This document shows positions 1-6,934 of a stretch of 32,321 bases of DNA, in pieces. The stretch is from Desulfobacterales bacterium (lineage in GTDB: Bacteria > Desulfobacterota > Desulfobacteria > Desulfobacterales > B30-G6). Each line of letters opens with the position of its first letter. Position 1 is the first letter of the stretch. Location of the stretch: positions 1-32,321 of the forward strand of contig JAOZRT010000018.1 in assembly GCA_029940035.1 (NCBI GenBank), in the 5' to 3' direction. A program made the position numbers and the translations under genes. Under the pieces are notes generated by a model. The model did no database searches, was not told the DNA's origin, and saw nothing but the letters and a program-made list of their open reading frames with translations.

Positions 1-1189
1 TGAGGTAGGGCAGCATCAGGTAGTCCACATGGCTTTTATGGCACGGGACAAACACTATCGGGCCTTTTTGGGCCGCGGTTTTGACACGATTTAAACCGTC
101 TTCATTGTAGCTGACACCCTGGAACATGGTATTGAGGATCCAGCCCACTGTCACTTCGGCAAAACGCACTAGTCCGGCATTTTGCTTTGCGGCAATCTCA
201 TCCAGATAGGCATCGGCTTTTTTTCTGATTTTCCAAAGGGGGATGTTTCGTTTCTCGGAATGCTGGTCCATATAGCTTTTCAGCCGTTGGTTGGTCAGTA
301 TGCTCTCTTTGACTTCCTCAATTGATTTGCGCATGGGGCCTGTGATGCTCTGCCGATGGCGGTTGATCTGAAGCAGCAGGTCGCGCCTCAGCATCAGGGC
401 CTGTCGTTCTTCAGAGAGGTCGCGATTTTCGGGTGAATTCAGAAACAGCCGCAGGTTGACAGGTGTTGATACTTCATAAAACATTTTCTCAGGAGTTTTG
501 AAAAGGATCACCAGGCGACGGATAAGCCCCGGTCTGGCCTGGGAACCGAACAGGATATCCGTGACAGTCGGGACCGAACGTTTGGGTTGCTTGCCAAAGG
601 ACATGAGTTGGGGAACGATATATACAGGTTTTTCTGTGGACTTCTGGTGTTTGATTAGAAAACTGATGGGGTCGATCTGAGCTTTGACAAAACGGCGGTA
701 AAAGCCCTTTTTTTCGACCAGTGACATGAAGGCGCATTTTCCGTTCAGAAGTACCTGTGAAAAATAGCCATCGTGGTAAGGGTCTGGTTGCTTGAAGTGG
801 AGCCTAAAAGAATCCGCAGCCGATAAAAAAATCCGCAGGGTTCTGGTAATGGGTTGAAGAATAAAGAACCGGTAGCCCAGCCCTATTTCAGGCGCTGGAA
901 GGCGATGGCCTGGATATCGGGTATGAAAGAACAGAAAGTCAAACTTGCTTTTGAATTTATTCAGGTAAACGATGGTGGCATTATCCGGAATATTGCGAAT
1001 CACAGCCAATTGGTCATCATTGTCTTTGATGCCGGAAAAAAAGAGTCTGAGCAGCCACATGGAGGTTCTGCCCTTTTTTATAGGGAGATAGTTGAAAAAA
1101 TGTTCGTGGGTGCCTCCCAGAGCCTTGTCGCGCCATGATCTGAACCGGGCTGCTATTCGGGTGGCAAAGCCTTGTTTTAAGGGTTTCAT
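1..1189 (-). CDS. plsB: Glycerol-3-phosphate 1-O-acyltransferase (PlsB family), N-terminal part, cut by the window edge
   Basis: An uninterrupted frame of 396 codons runs from the ATG at 1189 leftwards off the window. It begins MKPLKQGFATRIAARF. Near the edge it reads VFVPCHKSHVDYLMLPY, the HX4D acyltransferase motif in the form typical of PlsB (E. coli has a very similar PCHRSHMDYLLLSY stretch). PlsB puts the first acyl chain on glycerol-3-phosphate at the inner membrane, starting phospholipid synthesis. The roughly 380 residues before the HX4D motif match the long N-terminal region of PlsB, not the short PlsC or PlsY proteins. An AGGA about 8 nt upstream of the ATG supports the start. The acyl-acceptor half of the protein lies outside the window. 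It is divergent from the small membrane protein at 1387. The family is confident; the symbol is slightly less so because the catalytic domain is only partly visible. Confidence 0.85.
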   Translation of the reverse strand, partial: MKPLKQGFATRIAARFRSWRDKALGGTHEHFFNYLPIKKGRTSMWLLRLFFSGIKDNDDQLAVIRNIPDNATIVYLNKFKSKFDFLFFHTRYPGHRLPAPEIGLGYRFFILQPITRTLRIFLSAADSFRLHFKQPDPYHDGYFSQVLLNGKCAFMSLVEKKGFYRRFVKAQIDPISFLIKHQKSTEKPVYIVPQLMSFGKQPKRSVPTVTDILFGSQARPGLIRRLVILFKTPEKMFYEVSTPVNLRLFLNSPENRDLSEERQALMLRRDLLLQINRHRQSITGPMRKSIEEVKESILTNQRLKSYMDQHSEKRNIPLWKIRKKADAYLDEIAAKQNAGLVRFAEVTVGWILNTMFQGVSYNEDGLNRVKTAAQKGPIVFVPCHKSHVDYLMLPYL

Positions 1190-1317
1190 AACGATCCTGT
1201 CAGCACGTTGTGGGTAACCTTGAAAATTAACCACTAAAGCTAACAGAAGGGTTGTTTGTTTGCAATATTTTAAATTTAGGCTTGCGTTAAGAAAATGGGT
1301 ATGATATCCACAAAAGA

Positions 1318-1347
1318 TTGTTACTTAACAAAAATAGCCATTATAAC
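1318..1347 (+). promoter_or_regulatory. Putative sigma70-type promoter with an overlapping dyad, for the small membrane protein gene
   Basis: TTGTTA (1318-1323), an 18-nt spacer and TATAAC (1342-1347) resemble -35 and -10 boxes (4/6 and 5/6 to consensus). The -35 box is the left arm of a perfect inverted repeat, TTGTTA-CT-TAACAA (1318-1331), which could be an operator. The distance to the ATG at 1387 is about 40 nt. This was found by eye only. Confidence 0.45.
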
Positions 1348-1386
1348 TTATTGAAATAACATCGTTATGTGAAGGAGGCGGACTTT

Positions 1387-1671
1387 ATGAAAACATTGAT
1401 TGGTGGAGCGATAGCAGCTGTCTTGGGCCTGATTGGCCTTTCGGTATGGTTTGGCGCGTTTTTGCAGCTTTTGGCAGGCGCCCTGCCTATTATGTTGCTC
1501 CTCGGTGGCGGCTTAGCCCTCTACCTCGGATTTGACGAGCTTAAAGACACATGGAAGAAAGATGATTCCTCTTTTGAGGCCGAGGCTGCGCCCGATGACT
1601 CTGGAAAATATCAGCAGGAGATCGACGACCTTAAAAAAGAGATCGAAACGCTGAAAACAGAAGAATCCTGA
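1387..1671 (+). CDS. Small two-segment membrane protein with a coiled-coil tail, function unknown
   Basis: This gene encodes 94 residues. The ATG at 1387 is preceded by AAGGAGG (1372-1378) at 8-nt spacing; an in-frame GTG at 1369 lies upstream of that ribosome site and is therefore unlikely. Residues 3-50 are a glycine- and leucine-rich hydrophobic block, readable as two membrane-spanning segments (about 4-24 and 30-49) with a tight turn between them. The rest is charged: an acidic stretch, then a heptad-like KYQQEIDDLKKEIETLKTEE tail suggesting a short coiled coil in the cytoplasm or periplasm. I do not recognise the family. The gene stands alone: divergent from plsB, with its own promoter-like sequence and a strong terminator. 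That suggests a single regulated transcript, possibly a stress or envelope protein, but this is a guess. Confidence 0.75.
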   Translation: MKTLIGGAIAAVLGLIGLSVWFGAFLQLLAGALPIMLLLGGGLALYLGFDELKDTWKKDDSSFEAEAAPDDSGKYQQEIDDLKKEIETLKTEES

Positions 1672-1695
1672 TTTAAAAATATCGATGAAAACAAG

Positions 1696-1735
1696 CGGCC
1701 TGTGGATCAGTGTTGATCTGCAGGCCGTTTTTTTT
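1696..1735 (+). terminator. Intrinsic terminator after the small membrane protein gene, probably bidirectional
   Basis: The stem is CGGCCTG (1696-1702) with CAGGCCG (1721-1727). A second inner pairing, GATCA with TGATC, extends the hairpin. Eight T follow (1728-1735). The reverse strand has CTTGTTTTC after the same stem, so it may also end the leftward rnhA transcript. Confidence 0.9.
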
Positions 1736-1740
1736 GTAAT

Positions 1741-1801
1741 ATGGCGTTTTGAAAAAATATGTGATCCGCCTCCCTGTCCAATGGTGAATCGGAACATATT
1801 T
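1741..1801. repeat. Imperfect direct repeat, copy A (downstream of rnhA)
   Basis: The core at 1777-1801 matches 2578-2602 at 23 of 25 positions. A weaker match extends left to the ATGG(C/T)GTTT and GAAAAAA blocks at 1741 and 2541. The two copies lie in the same orientation on either side of rnhA. Confidence 0.65.
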
Positions 1802-1840
1802 AGCACAACCAGTATAACGCACGCTTTGCCATAGCTGGCA

Positions 1841-2530
1841 TTATCGGTCCTTGTTGGCTCTTGTTGCCAGCCTATCAGCCATTTCATTACCTTCATTTCC
1901 GGCATGACCCCGCACCTTTACAAATTTCAGATCCTTGAACTTTTTCATTAGGTTTTGAATCGATTTTACGATGTCCTGATTTTTTTTCGGTTTCCACCCC
2001 AGGGTGAGCAGGCCTAGCGCATAGCTACTGTCAGTATAGAACCGGACAGGCAGTTCCGGATTTTTAATTTCAGAGAGCCCTACACGGATGGCTTCGAGTT
2101 CGGCGATGTTGTTGGTGGCGATGCCGATGTATTGCGAAATCTCTTTCTCGTGCACACCGTATCGAAGAAAAATTCCGATGCCTGACGGACCGGGATTGCC
2201 TGATGAGGCTCCGTCGGTATAGACATGAATGGTCTTTTCGTCGTCCATCTGCGGATCGATTTTTTTAGCACTGTGGGCTTTCATGGGAGGTGCCTTTTTT
2301 GAGGCGGGCTTTTTAGCGGATGAATCGGGCTTGCATCCTCCTTTTTCCGGCAGGGGCCTGATGCTTTCCGAATGAACCCAATACTCGTGCGGTTGGTCGA
2401 GTTGATATTTAACGAGCACCTTTCCTTTTTCGATTCGGGGACGGTCATGCTGGTCTGCCGCCACCCAAACTTTATTGTTCTTAAAGCACATGCGTTTCCA
2501 GCCGTGATGCTGCTGTTCATGCATTTCCAT
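1841..2530 (-). CDS. rnhA: Ribonuclease HI with an extra N-terminal domain
   Basis: This gene encodes 229 residues. Residues from about 98 onward are a complete RNase HI domain: YTDGASSGNPGPSG (first catalytic Asp), NNIAELEAI (Glu), YTDSSYAL (Asp), VRGHAGNEGNEMADRLA (flexible-loop His and last Asp). The enzyme cuts the RNA strand of RNA-DNA hybrids in the cytoplasm. It is longer than the usual 150-160 residues because of about 55 N-terminal residues rich in Trp, Lys and aromatic residues, then a Ser/Pro/Lys-rich linker (about 65-95). The N-terminal part does not look like the classical hybrid-binding domain of RNase H1 and could be a small SH3-like nucleic-acid-binding fold (inference). The start at 2530 has AGGAG about 6 nt upstream; an in-frame ATG two codons later is also possible. 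It lies downstream of the NamZ-like gene on the same strand and is flanked by the direct repeats. Confidence 0.92.
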   Translation of the reverse strand: MEMHEQQHHGWKRMCFKNNKVWVAADQHDRPRIEKGKVLVKYQLDQPHEYWVHSESIRPLPEKGGCKPDSSAKKPASKKAPPMKAHSAKKIDPQMDDEKTIHVYTDGASSGNPGPSGIGIFLRYGVHEKEISQYIGIATNNIAELEAIRVGLSEIKNPELPVRFYTDSSYALGLLTLGWKPKKNQDIVKSIQNLMKKFKDLKFVKVRGHAGNEGNEMADRLATRANKDR

Positions 2531-2540
2531 TGACTCCTAA

Positions 2541-2602
2541 ATGGTGTTTGAAAAAAAGTGTCCCGAATGCCTACCTATCCAATGGTGAATCTGAATATAT
2601 TT
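2541..2602. repeat. Imperfect direct repeat, copy B (upstream of rnhA)
   Basis: This is the partner of the copy at 1741-1801. It begins about 10 nt upstream of the rnhA start codon, so on the minus strand it forms the rnhA leader. Core 2578-2602 differs from copy A only at two positions. Confidence 0.65.
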
Positions 2603-2631
2603 GTCAACCGGGATAAATGAAAGCAAAAATA

Positions 2632-3807
2632 TCAATTATACAAATAATATGAACGGCTTAAATGCTGAAAATCATCTGTTTTGTCTTTCCAGGAAGTGAT
2701 GATACTATCCAGGGGCTCGAGACGTTCCAGCCGTTGGCGGATATCACTGTCCCCGATGATGAGATCGATGGGCAGTTTCTCATATTCATATTCATAGGGG
2801 GGCGATTTCCATTGAAAGGCGTCAGCATGACTGGAGAGCACGGCCTGCAGCAATAAAAGCGAGGTGACATAGGGTTCGTACGTCGTTGCATCGCTTACAT
2901 GGACCTGAAATCCTTTGCACAGGCTTCCCTGCCATTTATTGGCTGTCGGCTCAAAAGCGGTACTTCTGAGCACCATGCCAGAAAGAGGGTAGTCTCTTAA
3001 AAAAGCGGTCATTTGGGGTTGATCAATAAAGGGCGCGCCAAACAGTTCAAAGGGCTGGGTGGTGCCGCGGCCTTCGGAAACATTGGTACCTTCCCAGATA
3101 ACCTGTCCGGGATACACCAGAGCGGACGTTGGTGTCGGGAGATTGGGAGAAGGGGCTACCCAGGGAAGCCCGGTATCACGAAAATACATATTGCGCCGCC
3201 AGCCGGTCATGGGAACAATTTCCAGGTCACATCCTATTTCAAAGTGTTTGTTGAACATCAGCGCCAGTTCACCCATGGTAAGGCCGTGGCGCATGGGAAT
3301 GGGATATCTGCCCACAAAGGACGAGACTTCCGGTGAAAGACAGTTTCCTTCCACAGCTATTCCCCCCAACGGATTAGGGCGATCCAGCAGCAGTACCTTC
3401 ACATGATGTTGCCGGGCAGCTTCCAGGCAGTAGGACATGGTGTACATAAATGTATACACCCGGGTCCCCACTTCCTGCAGATCGATAATCAACACATCCA
3501 GGTTTTCCATCATCCTCTTTTCAGGGATGCGGGTTTTTCCGTACAGGCTGAAAACAGGGACTTGCAGCGTCGGGTCCAGTCTGTCTTCGGATTCCACCAT
3601 GTTGTCCTGTTTTTCGGAGAAAAAGCCGTGCTGGGGAGAAAACAGTGCATGGACAATGCCGGGTAACCGTGAGCTGATCAGCAGCCGGGCATGCTGCCAT
3701 TGGCTGTCCACAGAGGCGGGGTTGCACAAAAGTCCAGCCTTTTTACCAGCCAGCCATGTGGGTGGCGATTTTATGAGGTTTTCCAAACCGGTAATCACGC
3801 GTTTCAT
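2632..3807 (-). CDS. NamZ-like exo-beta-N-acetylmuramidase (DUF1343 family)
   Basis: This gene encodes 391 residues. Family hallmarks visible: GLENLIKSPPTWLAGKKAGLLCNPASV at the N terminus, FSPQHGFFSE, VPVFSLYGKTRIP, DVLIIDLQEVGTRVYTFMYTMSYCLEAA, LLLDRPNPLGG, and WEGTNVSEGRGTTQPFELFGAPF. Members of this family (NamZ/YbbC of Bacillus) release N-acetylmuramic acid from the non-reducing end of peptidoglycan fragments. No signal peptide is evident, since the protein begins MKRVITGLENLIK. It is therefore probably cytoplasmic and would act on imported or recycled muropeptides, unlike exported relatives. The start at 3807 has an AGGTGA ribosome site about 5 nt upstream. Divergent from the P-loop/oxidoreductase operon and followed at about 100 nt by rnhA. 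Family membership is confident; exact substrate is inferred. Confidence 0.87.
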   Translation of the reverse strand: MKRVITGLENLIKSPPTWLAGKKAGLLCNPASVDSQWQHARLLISSRLPGIVHALFSPQHGFFSEKQDNMVESEDRLDPTLQVPVFSLYGKTRIPEKRMMENLDVLIIDLQEVGTRVYTFMYTMSYCLEAARQHHVKVLLLDRPNPLGGIAVEGNCLSPEVSSFVGRYPIPMRHGLTMGELALMFNKHFEIGCDLEIVPMTGWRRNMYFRDTGLPWVAPSPNLPTPTSALVYPGQVIWEGTNVSEGRGTTQPFELFGAPFIDQPQMTAFLRDYPLSGMVLRSTAFEPTANKWQGSLCKGFQVHVSDATTYEPYVTSLLLLQAVLSSHADAFQWKSPPYEYEYEKLPIDLIIGDSDIRQRLERLEPLDSIITSWKDKTDDFQHLSRSYYLYN

Positions 3808-3901
3808 TTGTCACCTGTAGAATGTTAAATTCATCCAACCTAGAACATCCGGGATTGAAATATCATATCTGATTGGTGATAAAAAGCGGCAATTTTATTG
3901 C

Positions 3902-3930
3902 TTGACACCCCAAGAAATAGAAAATACAAA
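3902..3930 (+). promoter_or_regulatory. Putative sigma70-type promoter of the P-loop ATPase/oxidoreductase operon
   Basis: A perfect TTGACA (3902-3907), a 17-nt spacer and TACAAA (3925-3930, 4/6). A perfect 10-bp palindrome AACCTAGGTT (3929-3938) covers the expected start of transcription and could be an operator; AACCTAG also occurs at 3838-3844. The predicted start near 3937 leaves a leader of about 100 nt, in which CCGGTC and GACCGG could pair. Confidence 0.6.
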
Positions 3931-4039
3931 CCTAGGTTGTTTGCCGGTCGGGTATTGCCTCATGTTCGTTGCATGTTTTCGGTACTTGCGGGGTCAACGG
4001 GACCGGGTTTCTCTTAATAAATTATCTTAATAGTTGAAT

Positions 4040-4735
4040 ATGAAAATAGATCTGGACGGTATTGTTGTTGTCACCGGCAACTATGGTAGCGGTAAAACAG
4101 AGGTTTCCGTTAACCTGGCAGTCGACAGAAAAACAAACGGAATGGATGTGCGCCTGGCTGACCTCGATCTGGTCAATCCATATTTTAGGTCTCGGGAAGC
4201 AAGACACCAGTTGCGCGATCTGGGCATAGATGTAATCCTGCCCCATGAACAGTATATGACGGCAGATCTTCCCATCCTCGTACCGGAAGTTGCCGGGGCC
4301 ATACGCGAACAGGCAGCCCTGGTCATTCTCGATGCAGGTGGGGATAATGTCGGGGCAACCGTGCTGGCGGCGCTCGCAGACCGTCTCAGGGATGTCAACG
4401 TCAACATGCTTCAGGTGGTGAATCCGTTTCGTCCATTTACGGATAGCATCGCGGCGTGTAAGAAAATTAAAACGGAAATTGAAACCGCAGCAAAGATGAA
4501 GATGACCGGGATAGTAGGGAATGCCAATCTGATCGACGACACCTCGGCCGAAGACATATACGAAGGCTATGATTTTGCCCTTGAATATGCCCGGGAGTGC
4601 GGTTTGAAATTGGAATTCATCACCATGCCGGAAATATTGAAAACAAAAATAGATATCAGGCATTTTTCGTGCCCGGTGCTGAGCATTAAGAGACAACTGG
4701 TTCCGCCATGGAAAACGGCGGTATCACTGACCTGA
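4040..4735 (+). CDS. P-loop ATPase (CobQ/MinD-like fold) heading the 2-oxoacid oxidoreductase operon
   Basis: This gene encodes 231 residues from the ATG at 4040; a TTG two codons earlier is possible, and neither has a clear ribosome site. The N terminus is VVVTGNYGSGKTEVSVNLA, a Walker A motif (GxxGxGKT) with Lys at about residue 19. It lacks the extra signature lysine of true MinD/ParA proteins. ADLDLVNPYFRSRE looks like a switch region, and LVILDAGGDNVGATVL is Walker B-like. NTPases of this fold often act as scaffolds, carriers or maturation factors. Its place directly before the iron-sulfur and TPP subunits suggests a role in assembly or regulation of that enzyme (inference from context only). 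It is 36 nt upstream of the ferredoxin gene, on the same strand, and probably in the same transcript. Confidence 0.82.
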   Translation: MKIDLDGIVVVTGNYGSGKTEVSVNLAVDRKTNGMDVRLADLDLVNPYFRSREARHQLRDLGIDVILPHEQYMTADLPILVPEVAGAIREQAALVILDAGGDNVGATVLAALADRLRDVNVNMLQVVNPFRPFTDSIAACKKIKTEIETAAKMKMTGIVGNANLIDDTSAEDIYEGYDFALEYARECGLKLEFITMPEILKTKIDIRHFSCPVLSIKRQLVPPWKTAVSLT

Positions 4736-4771
4736 GTTTTCACGTTGATTAACATGTAAGGAGATTTTACG

Positions 4772-4990
4772 ATGGCTTATGATTATGCGATCGATATCGA
4801 GTACTGCAAGGGATGCGGTCTGTGTGTTACCGTATGCCCCAAGAAAGTTCTTGAGATTGCCAGCAAGGTCAGTCCAAAAGGGTATTTTCCGGTATTTCAA
4901 GCGCGCCCCGAGGACTGTATTTACTGTGCAACCTGTTGCCGGATGTGTCCCGACGTCGCAATAACGATCAGCGAAAAAGAAGCGGCGTGA
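4772..4990 (+). CDS. Ferredoxin subunit (two 4Fe-4S clusters) of a 2-oxoacid:ferredoxin oxidoreductase
   Basis: This gene encodes 72 residues. It contains two cluster motifs: CKGCGLCVTVCP (about residues 12-23) and CIYCATCCRMCP (about 50-61), each in the Cx2Cx2Cx3CP arrangement of bacterial 8Fe ferredoxins. It matches the delta-type subunit (VorD/KorD) that passes electrons from the TPP-bound intermediate to soluble ferredoxin. The ATG at 4772 has AAGGAG about 9 nt upstream. It lies between the P-loop ATPase gene and the alpha subunit. A GC-rich hairpin follows at 4999-5019. Confidence 0.92.
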   Translation: MAYDYAIDIEYCKGCGLCVTVCPKKVLEIASKVSPKGYFPVFQARPEDCIYCATCCRMCPDVAITISEKEAA

Positions 4991-4998
4991 TGGGAATG

Positions 4999-5019
4999 CC
5001 GGGAGGGTTATCCGCCCGG
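4999..5019 (+). other. GC-rich hairpin between the ferredoxin and alpha-subunit genes
   Basis: CCGGG (4999-5003) pairs with CCCGG (5015-5019), with an inner GG/CC pairing. No T-run follows, so it is not a simple terminator. It could protect or process the mRNA to set subunit ratios. Function is speculative. Confidence 0.4.
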
Positions 5020-5047
5020 TTCATATGATTCAATTTTGGAGGAAAAG

Positions 5048-6115
5048 ATGGCTAAAGTACTCATGAAAGGCAACGAAGCGATCGCCGAAGCGGCGATAAG
5101 ATCGGGATGCCTCAACTATTTTGCTTATCCGATAACACCGCAGTCCGAAGTCGCGGAATATCTGGTACGGCGGATGCCCGAAGTGGGCGGTGTTTTTCTT
5201 CAGGGCGAAAGTGAAGTAGCTGTTTCTTATATGATCTTCGGAGCGTCAGCAGCAGGCGCCAGGGTGTTTACCACTTCATCCAGCCCGGGCATCAGCCTGA
5301 TGAGTGAAGGCATCAGCTACATGGCGGGCGCACAGTGCCCGGCCGTAATTGTCAACATCATGCGGGGCGGTCCGGGATTGGGAGGCATCCTTCCATCCCA
5401 GGCCGATTACTTTCAGGCGACCAAGAGCATGGGCCACGGGGATTTCAGACTGCTGGTGCTGGCTCCGGCCAGTGTACAGGAGGCCGTGGAAATGATGATG
5501 GACGCTTTTCCCTTGGCTGAGAAGTACCGCAACCCCGTGATGATTCTCGGGGACGGGCTTATCGGTCAGATGATGGAGCCGGTTGAGTTCCCGGAAGGAT
5601 TGAAAAAGGAGCCCCTGAACAACGATGCATGGGCAACCAGCGGTATGGACACCCGCAAGAGCAATCAGCGGAACCTGGTAAAATCCCTTTTCCTGGACCC
5701 GGAGGCCCTCAATAACAACAACCTTACATTGAAGGCAAAATACGATAAAATGAAGCAGGAAGAAGTGCGCTTCGAAGACTACAACACAGATGCACCGTAC
5801 AAAGTGCTCATTGTCAGCTACGGCACCATGAGCCGTGTCTGTCGTACAGCCATCGACACCATGAAATCCCAGGGGGTCGAAGTGGGAATGGTACGTCCCC
5901 AGTCGCTTTTTCCGTTTCCCGAAGACCGGGTTCGAGAGGCGGCGGATGTGCCCCACTGCAGCGTCGTCGCCAGTATAGAAATGAGCATGGGACAGATGGT
6001 GGAAGATATCGAGCGCTCCGTGCAGGGGAAAAAACCGGTCAAATGGTTTGGCAAGTGCGGGGGGGATGTGCCCACACCTGAAGAAGTCGTGGACTTTGTT
6101 CATACCCTTTTGTGA
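5048..6115 (+). CDS. vorB: 2-oxoacid:ferredoxin oxidoreductase alpha subunit (VorB-like, 3-methyl-2-oxobutanoate type)
   Basis: This gene encodes 355 residues. It begins MAKVLMKGNEAIAEAAIRSGC and continues YPITPQSEVAEYLVRRMP, then GESEVAVSYMIFGASAAGARVFTTSSSPGISLMSE, the pyrimidine-binding and transketolase-like domain of the PFOR superfamily alpha subunits. A C-terminal transketolase-like domain (YKVLIVSYGTMSRVCRTAI, VGMVRPQSLFPFPEDRV) follows from about residue 250. The enzyme oxidatively decarboxylates a branched-chain or related 2-oxoacid to acyl-CoA with ferredoxin as acceptor, or runs in reverse. The ATG at 5048 is preceded by TTGGAGGAAAAG, an ideal ribosome site; the TTG at 5036 overlaps that site and is not the start. 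VOR versus 2-oxoglutarate (KOR) specificity cannot be settled by eye. Confidence 0.88.
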   Translation: MAKVLMKGNEAIAEAAIRSGCLNYFAYPITPQSEVAEYLVRRMPEVGGVFLQGESEVAVSYMIFGASAAGARVFTTSSSPGISLMSEGISYMAGAQCPAVIVNIMRGGPGLGGILPSQADYFQATKSMGHGDFRLLVLAPASVQEAVEMMMDAFPLAEKYRNPVMILGDGLIGQMMEPVEFPEGLKKEPLNNDAWATSGMDTRKSNQRNLVKSLFLDPEALNNNNLTLKAKYDKMKQEEVRFEDYNTDAPYKVLIVSYGTMSRVCRTAIDTMKSQGVEVGMVRPQSLFPFPEDRVREAADVPHCSVVASIEMSMGQMVEDIERSVQGKKPVKWFGKCGGDVPTPEEVVDFVHTLL

Positions 6116-6190
6116 AGCACGGTCAAAGAAAATCGATGTTATACTGAAACAATATTATAGTTGGAGACAGATCTTCGAAGGAGATAAAAG

Positions 6191-6934
6191 ATGGGGAAAA
6201 CATTTGCCAGGCCGGAAGCAATGTCACAACAAGTGACGCACTATTGTCCCGGATGTACGCACGGTGTGATCCACCGGCTGGTGGCAGAGGTGATCGACGA
6301 ACTCGGTATCCGGGGGCGTACGGTGGGCATTGCACCTGTGGGGTGTGCCGTGCTGGCGTATAATTATTTTACCTTTGATTTTCAGGAAGCAGCCCACGGC
6401 AGGGCACCGGCCATGGCCACCGGCATTAAACGCGTGCGGCCGGACCTTATGGTTTTTACCTACCAGGGGGACGGCGATCTCGCCAGTATCGGCATGGGGG
6501 AGATTATCCACGCGGCCAACCGCGGTGAAAAGTTCACGACCATTTTTGTAAACAATGCTGTTTACGGCATGACCGGTGGGCAAATGGCGCCGACAACCAT
6601 GCCGGGGCAGCGGACGACTACATCACCCTTCGGCAGAAATACCGATGACGTGGGCATGCCGATTAAGGTTGCCGAACTGCTGGCTGCCTTGCAGACGCCC
6701 GGATACATTGTCCGGCAGGCCGTCCTCAAACCCAAGCATATCGTGAAGGCCAAGAAAGCCATCAAGCAGGCCTTTCAATACCAACTCGAAGGCAAATGCT
6801 ACAGCCTGGTGGAAATCGTGAGTACGTGCCCCACCAACTGGGGATTGACACCTGTGGAAGCCATCAAGTGGGCAGAACAAAATATGCTGCCGTATTACAA
6901 GCTGGGAGAATATAAGACACCGGAGGATGAATAA
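6191..6934 (+). CDS. 2-oxoacid:ferredoxin oxidoreductase beta subunit (TPP-binding)
   Basis: This gene encodes 247 residues. An N-terminal HYCPGCTHG motif (about residues 17-25) is followed by GIAPVGCAV and the TPP/Mg signature, GDGDLASIGMGEIIHAANRG, ending in IFVNNAVYGMTGGQMAPTT. This is the catalytic subunit that holds thiamine diphosphate and pairs with the alpha subunit. A strong GAAGGAGATAAAAG ribosome site precedes the ATG at 6191. The gap from the alpha gene is 75 nt; its AT-rich sequence shows no convincing promoter. The stop overlaps the gamma start (TAATG), suggesting coupled translation. Confidence 0.9.
   Translation: MGKTFARPEAMSQQVTHYCPGCTHGVIHRLVAEVIDELGIRGRTVGIAPVGCAVLAYNYFTFDFQEAAHGRAPAMATGIKRVRPDLMVFTYQGDGDLASIGMGEIIHAANRGEKFTTIFVNNAVYGMTGGQMAPTTMPGQRTTTSPFGRNTDDVGMPIKVAELLAALQTPGYIVRQAVLKPKHIVKAKKAIKQAFQYQLEGKCYSLVEIVSTCPTNWGLTPVEAIKWAEQNMLPYYKLGEYKTPEDE

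Noticed and set aside
5276-6103. Minus-strand open frame of 275 residues opposite the oxidoreductase alpha subunit
   Set aside because: The plus-strand gene is certain; the antisense product is His- and Cys-rich with no motif and no ribosome site that would support it.
6116-6190. Internal promoter between the alpha and beta oxidoreductase genes (TATACT at 6140)
   Set aside because: No -35-like hexamer at an acceptable distance; the genes encode subunits of one enzyme and are more simply co-transcribed.
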